Source: Flammeovirga kamogawensis (lineage in GTDB: Bacteria; Bacteroidota; Bacteroidia; Cytophagales; Flammeovirgaceae). Taken from it: a DNA stretch of 64,000 nucleotides. This document shows, in pieces, positions 46,123 through 55,256 of this stretch. Where the stretch lies: positions 506,001-570,000 of the forward strand of contig NZ_CP076130.1 of assembly GCF_018736065.1 (NCBI RefSeq), written 5' to 3'. The first letter of the stretch is position 1; every line of letters begins with the position of its first letter. Below the pieces are notes generated by a model. That model ran no database searches. It saw only the letters and a list, made by a program, of their open reading frames with translations, and was not told where the DNA came from. The translations under genes and the position numbers were made by a program.

Positions 46123-47409
46123 TTAGTTATTGACAGTTAAGCTTTCAAAAGCATCAATTGCATCTAATAATACCCCTGCAGAACCCCTAAACATTCCAGA
46201 ACCAGTTGGCTTATTATCTCTTGTATACCACTCGTAAAATCCTTTATTTTTTAGTACTCTGTCAAACATTGGCTGTGCCTGTTCCCATGCTTCTTGCTCA
46301 TACCCATTCTTTACCAATTCAGTAATCATACGTGCACCAAACCAAGTCCAATCTCCTCCATTTTGGTATCCATATGGGTGCATTCCTGTATTTTTAAAAG
46401 TACCTTCAGGATACACAGGATATAATGTTAAACCAATAGACGGTGCTCCAGATTCCTTCACATTTTGCACCATTTTATCTAACTGCACTTTTATTTGTGT
46501 TTTCGTTAAGAAACCCGCTTCGATTGCAATTGCAGTACCTCCGTGATAGAAAACTTCGTCCTCGTTAAAATCAGACGGAAAGGGCGAAGTTGTAATGTAA
46601 ACATGTGGGCGGTATTTCTGACGTTCCTCATCCCATAAATATTTTGCTACATTTTTAGTAATTCCAGCTCTCACCACTTTCCACTTACTAGCGTTGATGT
46701 CATCACCCCCAATTTCTATTAAATTATTTAAGGCGATAACAAACATTGCGTTGTCATAAATATCTATTGTAAGATGTGAATTTTCATCTAGGGCAACACC
46801 CCAATCATGTTCTGGTTGTACATCTCCCCAATCTGCAGTAGTTGCTCCCCAAAGTAATTGATAGGTCTCGTTAAAACGTTCGTCTAGTAAAAATTGCATG
46901 GCATCTTCAAGTCTATGAATTACCTTTTTACCTACAACTTCTTCTTGTAAAATTGACTTATCACCCGTTGCTTTAATGTATTTATACACAGACTGTACTA
47001 AAGATGCCTCTTGATCTGTCTCTACTGTATTTTTATGATAAGCCAATGTTGGTTTATGCACACTTTTTTTGTAATACGTAGAATCATATCCGGGTCTAAT
47101 GGTAATAAAACCATCTGCAATATTTCCATCATCTTCTTGAATGTAGAAGAAATTTAGAATGTTATCTTTAATAAGTTTATGGTCAACAACTTTAGCAGAT
47201 TGCGTTACAAAAGTGTTGAAATCCCTTATCCATACTTCTGCATAGCCATCGCCGGCATTAAAACCTGATGACAACAATTTCAACCCCATTTCCTGAATTT
47301 GAGGTAATTGAGTATCAGTTTCTATTTGTTCTGTAAGTGAGTTTGTTTTTGATTGTGCAGTACACCCAAAAGTGAAGGCTGCTAATGCGATTAGTAAGTA
47401 ATTTTTCAT
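46123..47409 (-). CDS. lipoprotein glycoside hydrolase with (alpha/alpha)6-type fold, family not assigned
   Basis: 428 residues from the ATG at 47409, which gives a lipoprotein signal (MKNYLLIALAAFTFGC); the upstream ATG at 47433 would weaken it. Motifs AEVWIRDFNTFVTQSAK, LTIDIYDNAMFVIALNNL, VFYHGGTAIAIEAGF and YQNGGDWTWFGARMITEL are those of (alpha/alpha)6-barrel glycosidases (GH15/37/63/100/125-like). It is not a clear match to GH125, the alpha-1,6-mannosidase expected in this setting, because the GH125 GSPHTP and MHESF motifs are absent. The operon context (GH92, PMI-kinase fusion, sugar porter) suggests it trims a mannose- or glucose-containing oligosaccharide. Confidence 0.75.
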   Translation of the reverse strand: MKNYLLIALAAFTFGCTAQSKTNSLTEQIETDTQLPQIQEMGLKLLSSGFNAGDGYAEVWIRDFNTFVTQSAKVVDHKLIKDNILNFFYIQEDDGNIADGFITIRPGYDSTYYKKSVHKPTLAYHKNTVETDQEASLVQSVYKYIKATGDKSILQEEVVGKKVIHRLEDAMQFLLDERFNETYQLLWGATTADWGDVQPEHDWGVALDENSHLTIDIYDNAMFVIALNNLIEIGGDDINASKWKVVRAGITKNVAKYLWDEERQKYRPHVYITTSPFPSDFNEDEVFYHGGTAIAIEAGFLTKTQIKVQLDKMVQNVKESGAPSIGLTLYPVYPEGTFKNTGMHPYGYQNGGDWTWFGARMITELVKNGYEQEAWEQAQPMFDRVLKNKGFYEWYTRDNKPTGSGMFRGSAGVLLDAIDAFESLTVNN

Positions 47410-47451
47410 TTCAATAATTTTAAGTTTCTTCAATTTATTTGTAGTAATTTA

Positions 47452-48819
47452 TTAGGCTTTTTCGAGTAGTTCTGTGGTCTCTTTTTGTGGAGCTGATGAC
47501 CAAAGCTTTTCAATTTCTTCTAATGATTTCCCTTTTGTTTCTGGAATATATTTTTTGATAAAATAGATAGATGGAATACAGATAATTCCGAAAATAATAA
47601 ACGTGGCTGCTGCTCCTAACCCTTCTAACAACATCGGGAAAACTTGTCCGACAACTGCATTTGCTGCCCATAAAACCAACGTACTTATTGACATTGCTTT
47701 GGCTCTGTAATTGGTTGGAAAAACTTCTGATGCTACCACAAATTGTACGGGTCCTAAAGAAAAGGCATAACAAGAAATAAATAGTAAAATGCTTCCTACA
47801 ACCCAATAACCACTCACCACATTTAAGGCGAATAAACTACCTGTAATAAGTAATGCGATTGTAACGCCAACTGCTCCTAAAAGTAAGAGTGGTTTACGTC
47901 CCCATTTATCGATATAAGCAATAGCTAAAAAGGTAAAAAGAGTATTTACAATTCCTATAGTTACTTGTCCGCCCAATGATTCTGACATGCTAAAACCTGC
48001 AGCTGCAAGAATTGATGGTCCGTAATAAATAATGGCATTAATACCACATAATTGTGAAAATAACATCAAGAAGATAGAAATACCCATTGGCTTTTTAAGT
48101 GCTCCTGTAAAGAGCGTTTTCAAATGAACCTCTTTGTTGTCCTCTTCTTTATCATCAAAATCAATGGCTAATTCTTTAGAAATTTGTTGTGCTTTTAAAC
48201 GTTCTCCATGTAATGCTAACCACCTTGGACTTTTAGGTACTACAATCAACCCTAAAAGAAATAAACCAGCAGGAATAACTTCTACTGCAAACATTCCTCT
48301 CCATATTTCATCACCAAAAAAGCCTGAAACAAGGGCAAATTCCTTTGCGTAAACTTGGATATAATTGTTAGAAAAATACGCTCCTAAAATACCTAAAGTA
48401 ATGGCCAATTGGTAGATGGTAACTAAACGACCTCTGTATGCTTTCGGCGAGATCTCGCTTATGTACAACGGTGCAACCATAGAAGCTAAACCGATTGCGA
48501 TGCCACCTAAAATTCTGTATAAAATTAACCCAAATAGAGACATCGAAAAAGCACACCCAATTGCAGACACTAAAAACAGCCCTGCAGCTACCATTAATAG
48601 ATATTTTCTACCTAGTTTATCGCCCAAATACCCTGAGCAACTGACTCCTAAAATAGAGCCGACCAATGCAGAACTAACAAACCACCCTGTAAGGGCAGCT
48701 GTTAGTTCATATTGTTCTTTAACCAACGGGATTGTGCCAGAAATTACAGCAGTATCAAACCCGAAAAGCAAACCTGCCAAAGCGGCAACGAATGTAATAA
48801 AGATTACTTTTGCATTCAT
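47452..48819 (-). CDS. MFS sugar porter (XylE/GLUT-type)
   Basis: 455 residues, 12 membrane segments. Sugar-porter signatures are present: GYLGDKLGRKYLLM (loop 2-3), RILGGIAIGLASMVAPLYISEISPK-type sequence (loop 4-5), PKSPRWLALHGE (PESPRWL), and VFPTNYRAKAMS plus PETKGKSLEEIE at the end. It should import a free hexose by proton symport. It starts 4 bases past the stop of nothing but the fused kinase-isomerase gene upstream, and likely supplies mannose to that enzyme. Confidence 0.93.
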   Translation of the reverse strand: MNAKVIFITFVAALAGLLFGFDTAVISGTIPLVKEQYELTAALTGWFVSSALVGSILGVSCSGYLGDKLGRKYLLMVAAGLFLVSAIGCAFSMSLFGLILYRILGGIAIGLASMVAPLYISEISPKAYRGRLVTIYQLAITLGILGAYFSNNYIQVYAKEFALVSGFFGDEIWRGMFAVEVIPAGLFLLGLIVVPKSPRWLALHGERLKAQQISKELAIDFDDKEEDNKEVHLKTLFTGALKKPMGISIFLMLFSQLCGINAIIYYGPSILAAAGFSMSESLGGQVTIGIVNTLFTFLAIAYIDKWGRKPLLLLGAVGVTIALLITGSLFALNVVSGYWVVGSILLFISCYAFSLGPVQFVVASEVFPTNYRAKAMSISTLVLWAANAVVGQVFPMLLEGLGAAATFIIFGIICIPSIYFIKKYIPETKGKSLEEIEKLWSSAPQKETTELLEKA

Positions 48820-48823
48820 AGCT

Positions 48824-51484
48824 TTAGCATTCTTCAGATTTTACATAAGAGTTAATCACTTTTACGCGTCTACCAGATGTATTAATCAGTTTATACGATC
48901 CGCTTGCTGCCGGAACAACAAACGTTTCTGCATAATTTATATCAAAAGAGTTTCCGTTTGTCTCTACGGTAATCGATTGCCCTTCTACCAAACTCATTAC
49001 ATGACATTGGTTATTTAATTGTACTTCTATTCCGTGATCGAATTCAAAACGTTCGATAGCATAAAAGTGCTCTTTATGTGTTGGCAGATTAACTACTTTA
49101 TAATCTTTTCCTTCTTTTAAAACTTCTGGCGTAGAAATTAATTCTTCCTGAACTTTTGCTCCTTTACGGTCAAAGTTTAAGTTTTCCATACCACGTTCAA
49201 TGTTCATTGGTCTTGGTTTTCCATCTAAATCTAGACGTAACCAATCGTACATTTTAAACGTGAAAATATAAGGTGTTGCACTAATTTCTAACACCATTCC
49301 GTCTGTTCCAGAACAATGAATTGTACCGTTAGGAATAAGGAATAAATCGTGCTTTTTTGCAGGGTGAACTTGCACATAATTTTCTATAGCTAACTCTTCA
49401 GAGTTTTCAAAACTATGGGTTAATGCAGCTCTAAATTTTTCAGGTTCAATGTCTTCTTGAAAACCCAAATATACTTTTGCATCTTCTTTGGCATCTAGCA
49501 TATAATAGGTTTCGTCTTGCGTAAACCTATGTCCAAAGTTTTCTTGCATATACGGTACCGTTGGGTGACATTGTACAGATAAGTTTCCTCCTTGGATAGT
49601 ATCTAAGAAATCAAAACGAATGGGAAATTCATAACCAAAACGTTTACTTGCTTCTCCTAATATATTTTTATTATTGTAATACATTAAAAAATCAAAAGAA
49701 ACTTCTAATAAAGCACCATCTTGTTCAAAGACAATTCCGTTTTCTGGAACAATCAACTCAAAAGACCAAGCGTAGTTGGGGACATCTTCTGCTAATCCAC
49801 CAATTTTTTCTTTAATCCATTGTCCACCCCATGCACCAGGTTCAAACCAAGGTCTCACTCTAAATGCATTATTAGACATTTCTTCTAAACCTTTTCTAAA
49901 AGAAACCCCATCTGTCCAAGTAATCGCATCACTTCTTTGCTCATCAATTATGTAATCTATTTTGGGAAGAATAGTAGCTTTCTGATTATTTAAAATTACC
50001 CAATCGATAAAATACATGCGTTTGTACTGAGGCTTTGCTGCTATACTTTCTTTTGCTCCAATATTAATCACACCGCCTGCACGAGAACGGAATTGAATTT
50101 CATTTTTAGGTACATCAAAATAAACAACCTTAGCTCCTTTTACTTTTAACAAAGAGGCTCCGCAACCATAAATTACGGTGAAAACATTTTTATCTACAGT
50201 AACAGCATCTAATTTCTGCTTATCAAAAAAATCGATTAATTTCCCTTCAAATAATTTACCAAAAATAGGATCATCGCCCCCTAAATAAGGTGCAGTAATT
50301 TTATCAATTTCTTCTTCTGATTTTAAAGCTGCATTGACATTTACAAATTGTATTTTTTCAATTCCTTCAACTTTAAACGCTTCTAACAATTGTGTAGTTA
50401 CAGTTTCCCATGCAACACCTACATACCCTTCTAATAAAAGTGTAGAATATTGTTTTAATTCTTTAGCAAGTGATTGGTAACCAGTTTTAATTTCACCTTC
50501 TTTTAAGGCATGTGATGGATAAATATCGTAAGCACCTTTTTCCGTTTTTTGTACAGATGATGGCATCAAGTACTGTTTTGTATTTCTTGTCATTTTTGCT
50601 GATTTTGTTTTTATAAAATTTGATGCTGCTCCAAGCATCGATGCCTCTTCGGTATCGGCATAAGCAACTATATCGTCTATATTTAAATTATTTTTAATGG
50701 GTGTATCAAACAAAGACAATGCTTTTGTGATATTCCCACCAATAATCATTTTTGTAGGCTTAAATTTTGTACACCAAGGAGATAATGTAGCAGAAAGGTT
50801 ATTCCCAAATTCATCAAAAAGTTGTTGAGACGTTTCGTTGTTAGCTTGTACAATTTCTTTTACACCTTTTACTTTTTCTCCTGCTCTATTCTCCCACTCT
50901 TTGGTAAACCATCTTGTAGAAATATAATCCTCATTTACCCCTTCTTTAAAAGGAACAAAATGTAATTTCCCTTCTTCGGGCACTTCATTACCTGTAGTTA
51001 TCATTTTGCCATTCTCAACAAACCCAGATCCATAACCGGTACCTAGTGTAATCCCTACTACACGTTCATTATCCCAATTTTTAGCATGCACAGCCCCTAA
51101 AATAAAGGCATCTGCATCGTTAATAAATTGGATATCATTGGGTGTTGAAAGGTACTTTTTTAATGCTGCATATAATGCCAATCTAATATTAATGCCAAAG
51201 ATACTTTCGTACTTTCCTACGCCTTTTATTTCTGATATTCCTAAAGTATAATCAAAAGGGCCAGGCATTGCTATTCCAATTCCCTCTATTGGTTTTGAAT
51301 GTTTTGATAAAGTCGTTTTAAAAGCACTTAACCAATCAGAAATAATAGCATTTCCGTTTGTTGTATTACTATTAATCACTTTATGTTGAACGGTAGATTT
51401 TAGCACTGATTTTGAAGAAAAATCTACTATGGCTGTAGTAATATGGCTACCTCCGATATCTGCTGTTAAAATAAAATTAGACAT
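48824..51484 (-). CDS. fused ROK-family sugar kinase and class I mannose-6-phosphate isomerase
   Basis: 886 residues. Residues 1-~295 are a ROK kinase: ATP motif TADIGGSHITTAIVDF, NDADAFILGAVHA with the catalytic Asp, and GITLGTGYGSGF. The usual ROK zinc motif (CxCGxxGC) is absent. Residues ~305-480 form a linker domain with LLLEGYVGVAWETVTTQLL, seen in long Bacteroidota PMI proteins. Residues ~545-886 are a type I PMI: QCHP at 638-641, DETYYMLDA at ~657-665 and GTIHCSGTDGMVLEISATP at ~720-738 give the zinc ligands Gln, His, Glu and His. The fusion would convert mannose through mannose-6-phosphate to fructose-6-phosphate in one polypeptide. Cytosolic. Second gene of the GntR operon. Confidence 0.92.
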   Translation of the reverse strand: MSNFILTADIGGSHITTAIVDFSSKSVLKSTVQHKVINSNTTNGNAIISDWLSAFKTTLSKHSKPIEGIGIAMPGPFDYTLGISEIKGVGKYESIFGINIRLALYAALKKYLSTPNDIQFINDADAFILGAVHAKNWDNERVVGITLGTGYGSGFVENGKMITTGNEVPEEGKLHFVPFKEGVNEDYISTRWFTKEWENRAGEKVKGVKEIVQANNETSQQLFDEFGNNLSATLSPWCTKFKPTKMIIGGNITKALSLFDTPIKNNLNIDDIVAYADTEEASMLGAASNFIKTKSAKMTRNTKQYLMPSSVQKTEKGAYDIYPSHALKEGEIKTGYQSLAKELKQYSTLLLEGYVGVAWETVTTQLLEAFKVEGIEKIQFVNVNAALKSEEEIDKITAPYLGGDDPIFGKLFEGKLIDFFDKQKLDAVTVDKNVFTVIYGCGASLLKVKGAKVVYFDVPKNEIQFRSRAGGVINIGAKESIAAKPQYKRMYFIDWVILNNQKATILPKIDYIIDEQRSDAITWTDGVSFRKGLEEMSNNAFRVRPWFEPGAWGGQWIKEKIGGLAEDVPNYAWSFELIVPENGIVFEQDGALLEVSFDFLMYYNNKNILGEASKRFGYEFPIRFDFLDTIQGGNLSVQCHPTVPYMQENFGHRFTQDETYYMLDAKEDAKVYLGFQEDIEPEKFRAALTHSFENSEELAIENYVQVHPAKKHDLFLIPNGTIHCSGTDGMVLEISATPYIFTFKMYDWLRLDLDGKPRPMNIERGMENLNFDRKGAKVQEELISTPEVLKEGKDYKVVNLPTHKEHFYAIERFEFDHGIEVQLNNQCHVMSLVEGQSITVETNGNSFDINYAETFVVPAASGSYKLINTSGRRVKVINSYVKSEEC

Positions 51485-51536
51485 TTTTAATTGATGTTAG
51501 TTCTAGCTAAGTTTAAACTGTAATGCTTAAAAGCAT

Positions 51537-52265
51537 CTATTTATTAATCTCTATTTGATAGGTAAAACGATCTGCTCTGTAATACCCTTCATTAATTTCT
51601 ATCACCCTTCCACCGGGGTCCGAAACAATTCTTTTTCTAAATAATATAGGTGAACCCTCTTCTACTTCTAACAACGCTGCCAATTCTTTATCGGCTAGCA
51701 TTGCGGTTAACTCTTCGGAGGATTTTGTAAGGAAAATTGAGCTTTTTTCTTCAATAATATCATATAGCGGTTTATCGAATTTTTCATTTGAATCAAATTG
51801 TACTTTAGGATGAAACCACGAAACAAAATAGACAAATGGTGTTTCTTTATCTCCTCTTACTCTTACTAATTGATTTACCTCTTTGCCTACTTCAATATTT
51901 AAAAGATTTGCCAATTTTTCATCAGCCTTTTGAAAAGATAAATCAACCTTATAATTTTTAAAAGGAATGCCTTTATTGTTCATCTCTTGAGTAAAAGAAT
52001 GCCACTCAGAAAGTTTTGTTCCTATCTTCTTTTTAGGCACTGTTGTCCCTACTCCTTTCTTTCTTGCAAGTAAACCTTCACCAACCAAAGTGTTTATTGC
52101 TTGGCGTACTGTATTTCTCGATACGCCTAATCTATTGCTAATGTCAACCTCTTTTGGAAATAGTTTTCCGTTATCATAATCACCAGAATCTATTAATGTT
52201 CTTAAAACATCTTCTATCTGTTTATGGAAAGGTACTGACGATGTATGGTCTATGGCTATGTTCAT
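51537..52265 (-). CDS. GntR-family repressor with UTRA effector domain
   Basis: 242 residues. Winged HTH at ~8-75 (VPFHKQIEDVLRTLI, LFPKEVDISNRLGVSRNTVR, QAINTLVGEGLLARKKGVGT) followed by a UTRA domain at ~90-235 (the sensor fold of the HutC/GntR branch, YDIIEEKSSIFL and VIEINEGYYRADRF). UTRA members bind sugar phosphates or related metabolites. It heads the operon for the mannose kinase-isomerase, sugar porter and two glycosidases, so a mannose- or fructose-phosphate effector is likely. A 12-bp palindrome just upstream may be its own operator. Confidence 0.93.
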   Translation of the reverse strand: MNIAIDHTSSVPFHKQIEDVLRTLIDSGDYDNGKLFPKEVDISNRLGVSRNTVRQAINTLVGEGLLARKKGVGTTVPKKKIGTKLSEWHSFTQEMNNKGIPFKNYKVDLSFQKADEKLANLLNIEVGKEVNQLVRVRGDKETPFVYFVSWFHPKVQFDSNEKFDKPLYDIIEEKSSIFLTKSSEELTAMLADKELAALLEVEEGSPILFRKRIVSDPGGRVIEINEGYYRADRFTYQIEINK

Positions 52266-52278
52266 CTTTTATGTTTAT

Positions 52279-52290
52279 ATGTTTGAACAT
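52279..52290. promoter_or_regulatory. candidate operator of the GntR repressor
   Basis: Palindrome ATGTTTGAACAT (5-bp arms, 2-base centre) 14 bases upstream of the gntR start codon in the 201-base divergent region with the AraC gene. Position fits autorepression. A single site with short arms in AT-rich DNA is weak evidence. Confidence 0.35.
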
Positions 52291-52466
52291 ACCAAAACAG
52301 CAAAAGTTTTTTATTAATGTCAACACTACGTTTAATGATTAAAAACTATTAACACATAACACTGTACAAAACTCTATTTAAAAGTAATCACATCGTCCAT
52401 TCTTATGTAGATATTTTTTTATCAACTATATTTTTCTGATTTTTAAGCTTCATCATTATTTAGGGT

Positions 52467-53306
52467 ATGGCAATAAAAACTTTTTTATTTGAGACGTTTG
52501 TTCTTCATCCAAAAGATGTCTTTCATTTAGCAAGAACAACTATAGACCAAAGAGAAGACCTTCTACTCCATAACCACAACTATGCAGAATTTTTTGTTGT
52601 TTCTGAAGGAACTGGAGTTCATTTAATAAATGGTGAAAAACAGCAAATTCAAAAAGGAAGCTTTTGTTTTATTCGTCCAGAAGATACCCATACTTTTCAG
52701 AGAACATCTAAAGAAGGGTTAGTTATAACGAACCTAGCAATAAAATCAGTTTACTTAATACATTATATAGAAAGGTATTTTGATAATGGAAAAACATTCT
52801 ATTGGCTACAAGATTCACTATTCCCTTTTCAAGGCGTTTTTAAAGAGCAACAACTAAAAGACGTTCTGCATAGAATTGATATTATGATGGATAAGCCTAA
52901 TACCTTTCTCACTTTAGATTTGTTCCTAATCCATCTATTTGATTTACTTAATATCCCTAGTTCATTACCTCAGAAAATACCAAGCTGGCTAACGTTTGCA
53001 TTAGAACAATTTCGTTCTCCATATCACTTAAAAAAAGGTCAAGAAAGTTTTATTAGACTATCTCAACGTTCTGGAGACCATATTAATAGGGTTTTAAAAA
53101 GTACTCTTAATAAAACACTCACAGAATTAATTAATGAGGAACGCTTAAATTATGCTGCCAAACAATTGGCCATGACAAATGCTACGATTAAAGGTATTTA
53201 CACAGATGCTGGTTTCGAAAATCACAGTTACTTTTTTAGAGTTTTTAAAAGACAATTTGGAATAACACCATTAAAATATAGAAATAAGAATCATAAGATT
53301 TTTTAA
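52467..53306 (+). CDS. AraC-family regulator with N-terminal cupin sensor
   Basis: 279 residues. Cupin-like sensor at ~25-90 (LHNHNYAEFFVVSEGTGVH, KGSFCFIRPEDTHTF) and two HTH motifs at ~185-275 (FIRLSQRSGDHINRVLK and TIKGIYTDAGFENHSYFFRV, ending FGITPLKYR). Divergent from the GntR operon with which it shares a 201-base intergenic region, so it may also regulate the mannose locus. The ligand is not evident. Confidence 0.92.
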   Translation: MAIKTFLFETFVLHPKDVFHLARTTIDQREDLLLHNHNYAEFFVVSEGTGVHLINGEKQQIQKGSFCFIRPEDTHTFQRTSKEGLVITNLAIKSVYLIHYIERYFDNGKTFYWLQDSLFPFQGVFKEQQLKDVLHRIDIMMDKPNTFLTLDLFLIHLFDLLNIPSSLPQKIPSWLTFALEQFRSPYHLKKGQESFIRLSQRSGDHINRVLKSTLNKTLTELINEERLNYAAKQLAMTNATIKGIYTDAGFENHSYFFRVFKRQFGITPLKYRNKNHKIF

Positions 53307-53316
53307 AGAAAAAAAA

Positions 53317-53335
53317 CAGGTGTAAAATACACCTG
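53317..53335 (-). terminator. terminator, oriented for the DUF6263 gene
   Basis: Perfect 8-bp stem CAGGTGTA / TACACCTG with a 3-base loop, followed on the minus strand by a T-run (complement of the A-run at 53309-53316). It sits 11 bases after the AraC stop and 120 bases past the end of the minus-strand gene at 53455, and may stop both. Confidence 0.75.
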
Positions 53336-53454
53336 CTTCATTACAATCGAGCAATAATAAATAATCTGTGCAATCCAATAACTACACTATGTATTGGAAA
53401 GATTCGGTTTTTAGTTGCGTAATTAAAACCTAGTTTTTGTGTTAATATTCTTCT

Positions 53455-54378
53455 TTATTCAACTTCAGTTTTGTCGTCAACTTTTATAAAAGTTGTTATA
53501 GTTTGAGGGATTTTCATTTCTTGACCTTGTGCTTTAACGTAGGTATCTCCTTTTATTTCCTGATTAATAATACATTTTGATATCCACCCGTTAGAACGGT
53601 TTAAATCATATGATGACGTCATTGTTCCTCCACCGTCAAAGCGAGTTAACATTCCGTTTGTCATTGTAAATTCTTTATTGTTTGGGTCTGTCGTAATAGT
53701 AGATTTACCTTCTAAAATTACTTCGGTTTTGGAAACTGATGCCATTGTAAACTCTGTAGTAACATCTGCTTTTATTGCATTATCTAAAGTATATTTTGTC
53801 TGCCATTTACTTCCTTTTTTAACTATTTCAGAGGGATAAATAGCCGTAATCGACTCAATATTTGTAGTCAAATTCTTTTCTCCATAAGATTGTTTTAACT
53901 GAGCAATTACCTGATCTCTCTGCATTGATGGAATATCTTGTGTTTCCGCTGAGATCTGTTCCCATAATTTATCAATTCCGCTAAGTGCAATCACTTTTCC
54001 TTTGGCTGTCAACTGTACTTCAAATCGTTTACTTATCATTGCTGATAAAATTTTAGAAAAAGGGTCTTCTGATTTTGTAGAAGAAAATGTTTGCATTTCA
54101 GGCCCCATCTGAATACCTACTTCTAATTCTGTAAAGTAAACATCCATTATATAGACGTTCTCTTTAATTTCTTTTACATGAAATACAGACTTGCTTTCGT
54201 TATCCATATTTATGGTCATAGACTGGCCATTTACAGTTTGGTTAATAACTACATTACTAATTGAGTTCTGATTATAATTATTTCCTTTTTGTAATTTGAG
54301 TGACAAATCTACTTTTTGGGCATAAGCGTTCATCATCACTAAAAACATGATGAACAATACATTGAAAAATCTTTTCAT
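53455..54378 (-). CDS. DUF6263-type secreted protein
   Basis: 307 residues with a signal peptide (MKRFFNVLFIMFLVMMNAYAQ). Mature part is beta-rich and Thr/Lys-rich, with ITAIYPSEIVKKGSKWQ and MLTRFDGGGTMTSSYDLN, and a QMGPEMQTF segment, the layout of DUF6263 proteins of Bacteroidota. No catalytic motif is visible. Probably periplasmic; function unknown. Downstream of a small membrane-protein gene on the same strand, 141 bases apart. Confidence 0.75.
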   Translation of the reverse strand: MKRFFNVLFIMFLVMMNAYAQKVDLSLKLQKGNNYNQNSISNVVINQTVNGQSMTINMDNESKSVFHVKEIKENVYIMDVYFTELEVGIQMGPEMQTFSSTKSEDPFSKILSAMISKRFEVQLTAKGKVIALSGIDKLWEQISAETQDIPSMQRDQVIAQLKQSYGEKNLTTNIESITAIYPSEIVKKGSKWQTKYTLDNAIKADVTTEFTMASVSKTEVILEGKSTITTDPNNKEFTMTNGMLTRFDGGGTMTSSYDLNRSNGWISKCIINQEIKGDTYVKAQGQEMKIPQTITTFIKVDDKTEVE

Positions 54379-54519
54379 TAGTTTAAAATTTAAGTCGTTT
54401 TATAAAGGCATATATTACCATGAAACATACAATAGAAAGTAAACTAAATACTGTTTTTTAAAGTACTTTCTGAGGTATATATCAAATAAGAGTTAAAAGC
54501 TATAATAAGTGCTATTCTA

Positions 54520-54708
54520 TTAAGATTCATCCCTAATAATAAATAAATACAATGCGAAGAAAATGGATACAGTAAAAAGCCCCATAAGAAAGCCTCTTAG
54601 AAACCCCTCTAATAAAAAATATGAAGCGGCAGCTATTGCGATAGATGAGACAAGGTAGATTCCAATTCTTTTTGGGTTTCCTTGTAGATACTGTTGAAGT
54701 CTTGACAT
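54520..54708 (-). CDS. small two-helix membrane protein
   Basis: 62 residues: a short polar N-terminus (MSRLQQYLQGNPKRIG) then two hydrophobic segments (IYLVSSIAIAAASYFLLEGF and FLMGLFTVSIFFALYLFII) and an acidic RDES end. The positive-inside pattern supports a real membrane protein. No family recognised. An inverted repeat lies 20 bases upstream of its start. Confidence 0.65.
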   Translation of the reverse strand: MSRLQQYLQGNPKRIGIYLVSSIAIAAASYFLLEGFLRGFLMGLFTVSIFFALYLFIIRDES

Positions 54709-54728
54709 AGTTATTATTGAGTTTTTAC

Positions 54729-54762
54729 ACTTTCCTTGTGTAAGTTGTTAGACAAGGAAAGT
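54729..54762. promoter_or_regulatory. inverted repeat upstream of the small membrane protein gene
   Basis: Perfect 11-bp arms ACTTTCCTTGT (54729-54739) and ACAAGGAAAGT (54752-54762), 12-base loop. No T-tract on either strand, so a terminator is unlikely. It may be a leader hairpin or an operator of the gene starting at 54708. Confidence 0.5.
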
Positions 54763-55256
54763 ATAAAGTAATAGTGTATTTAGTTTACGAATAATAATAT
54801 AATGTTCCGGTTTTTAGATAGCGTTGTTCTCATTGTTGTTAAGCAAACTTAAACAAGTCTTTATATAAAATCAAAAGAGGTTGTTTATTAATAATCATTT
54901 AAATAAAAGTAACAAAATAGGATAATAAATGAGTTTTAAAGCTACTTTATCAAGAAAAAGAATAGCGAATCAATATTCACTCAATCATTTAACAAAAAAT
55001 ACATTAACATTTACCTATCAATTTAATACTATTTATTTAAAAAATAATGCAACAACAAAATGCTGTAACTTGTATAACTCAATCAATAATTAAAAACAAT
55101 AAGTAGTCTATAAAGAAACCTGCATCAACCTATTTTAATGACCCTCATCATTTTGTATGTGATTAAACTAAATGAATTTAAATAAAATTAACTTAAATAA
55201 AAGTAGAGCGTGTATTTAACTATACATATTTTATTTACAAAAAAACAATTGTGATT
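54763..55256. other. intergenic region, no gene seen
   Basis: About 490 AT-rich bases between divergent small genes. All frames are broken by stops. No tRNA-like cloverleaf or repeat was recognised. Presumably promoter regions for both flanking genes. Confidence 0.45.

Noticed and set aside
46123-47409. GH125 alpha-1,6-mannosidase identity for the lipoprotein glycosidase
   Set aside because: Operon context suggested it, but the diagnostic GH125 motifs are missing, so the family was left open.
48416-49018. 200-codon plus-strand frame across the sugar porter and kinase-isomerase genes
   Set aside because: Antisense to two confidently identified genes and lacking any recognisable motif.
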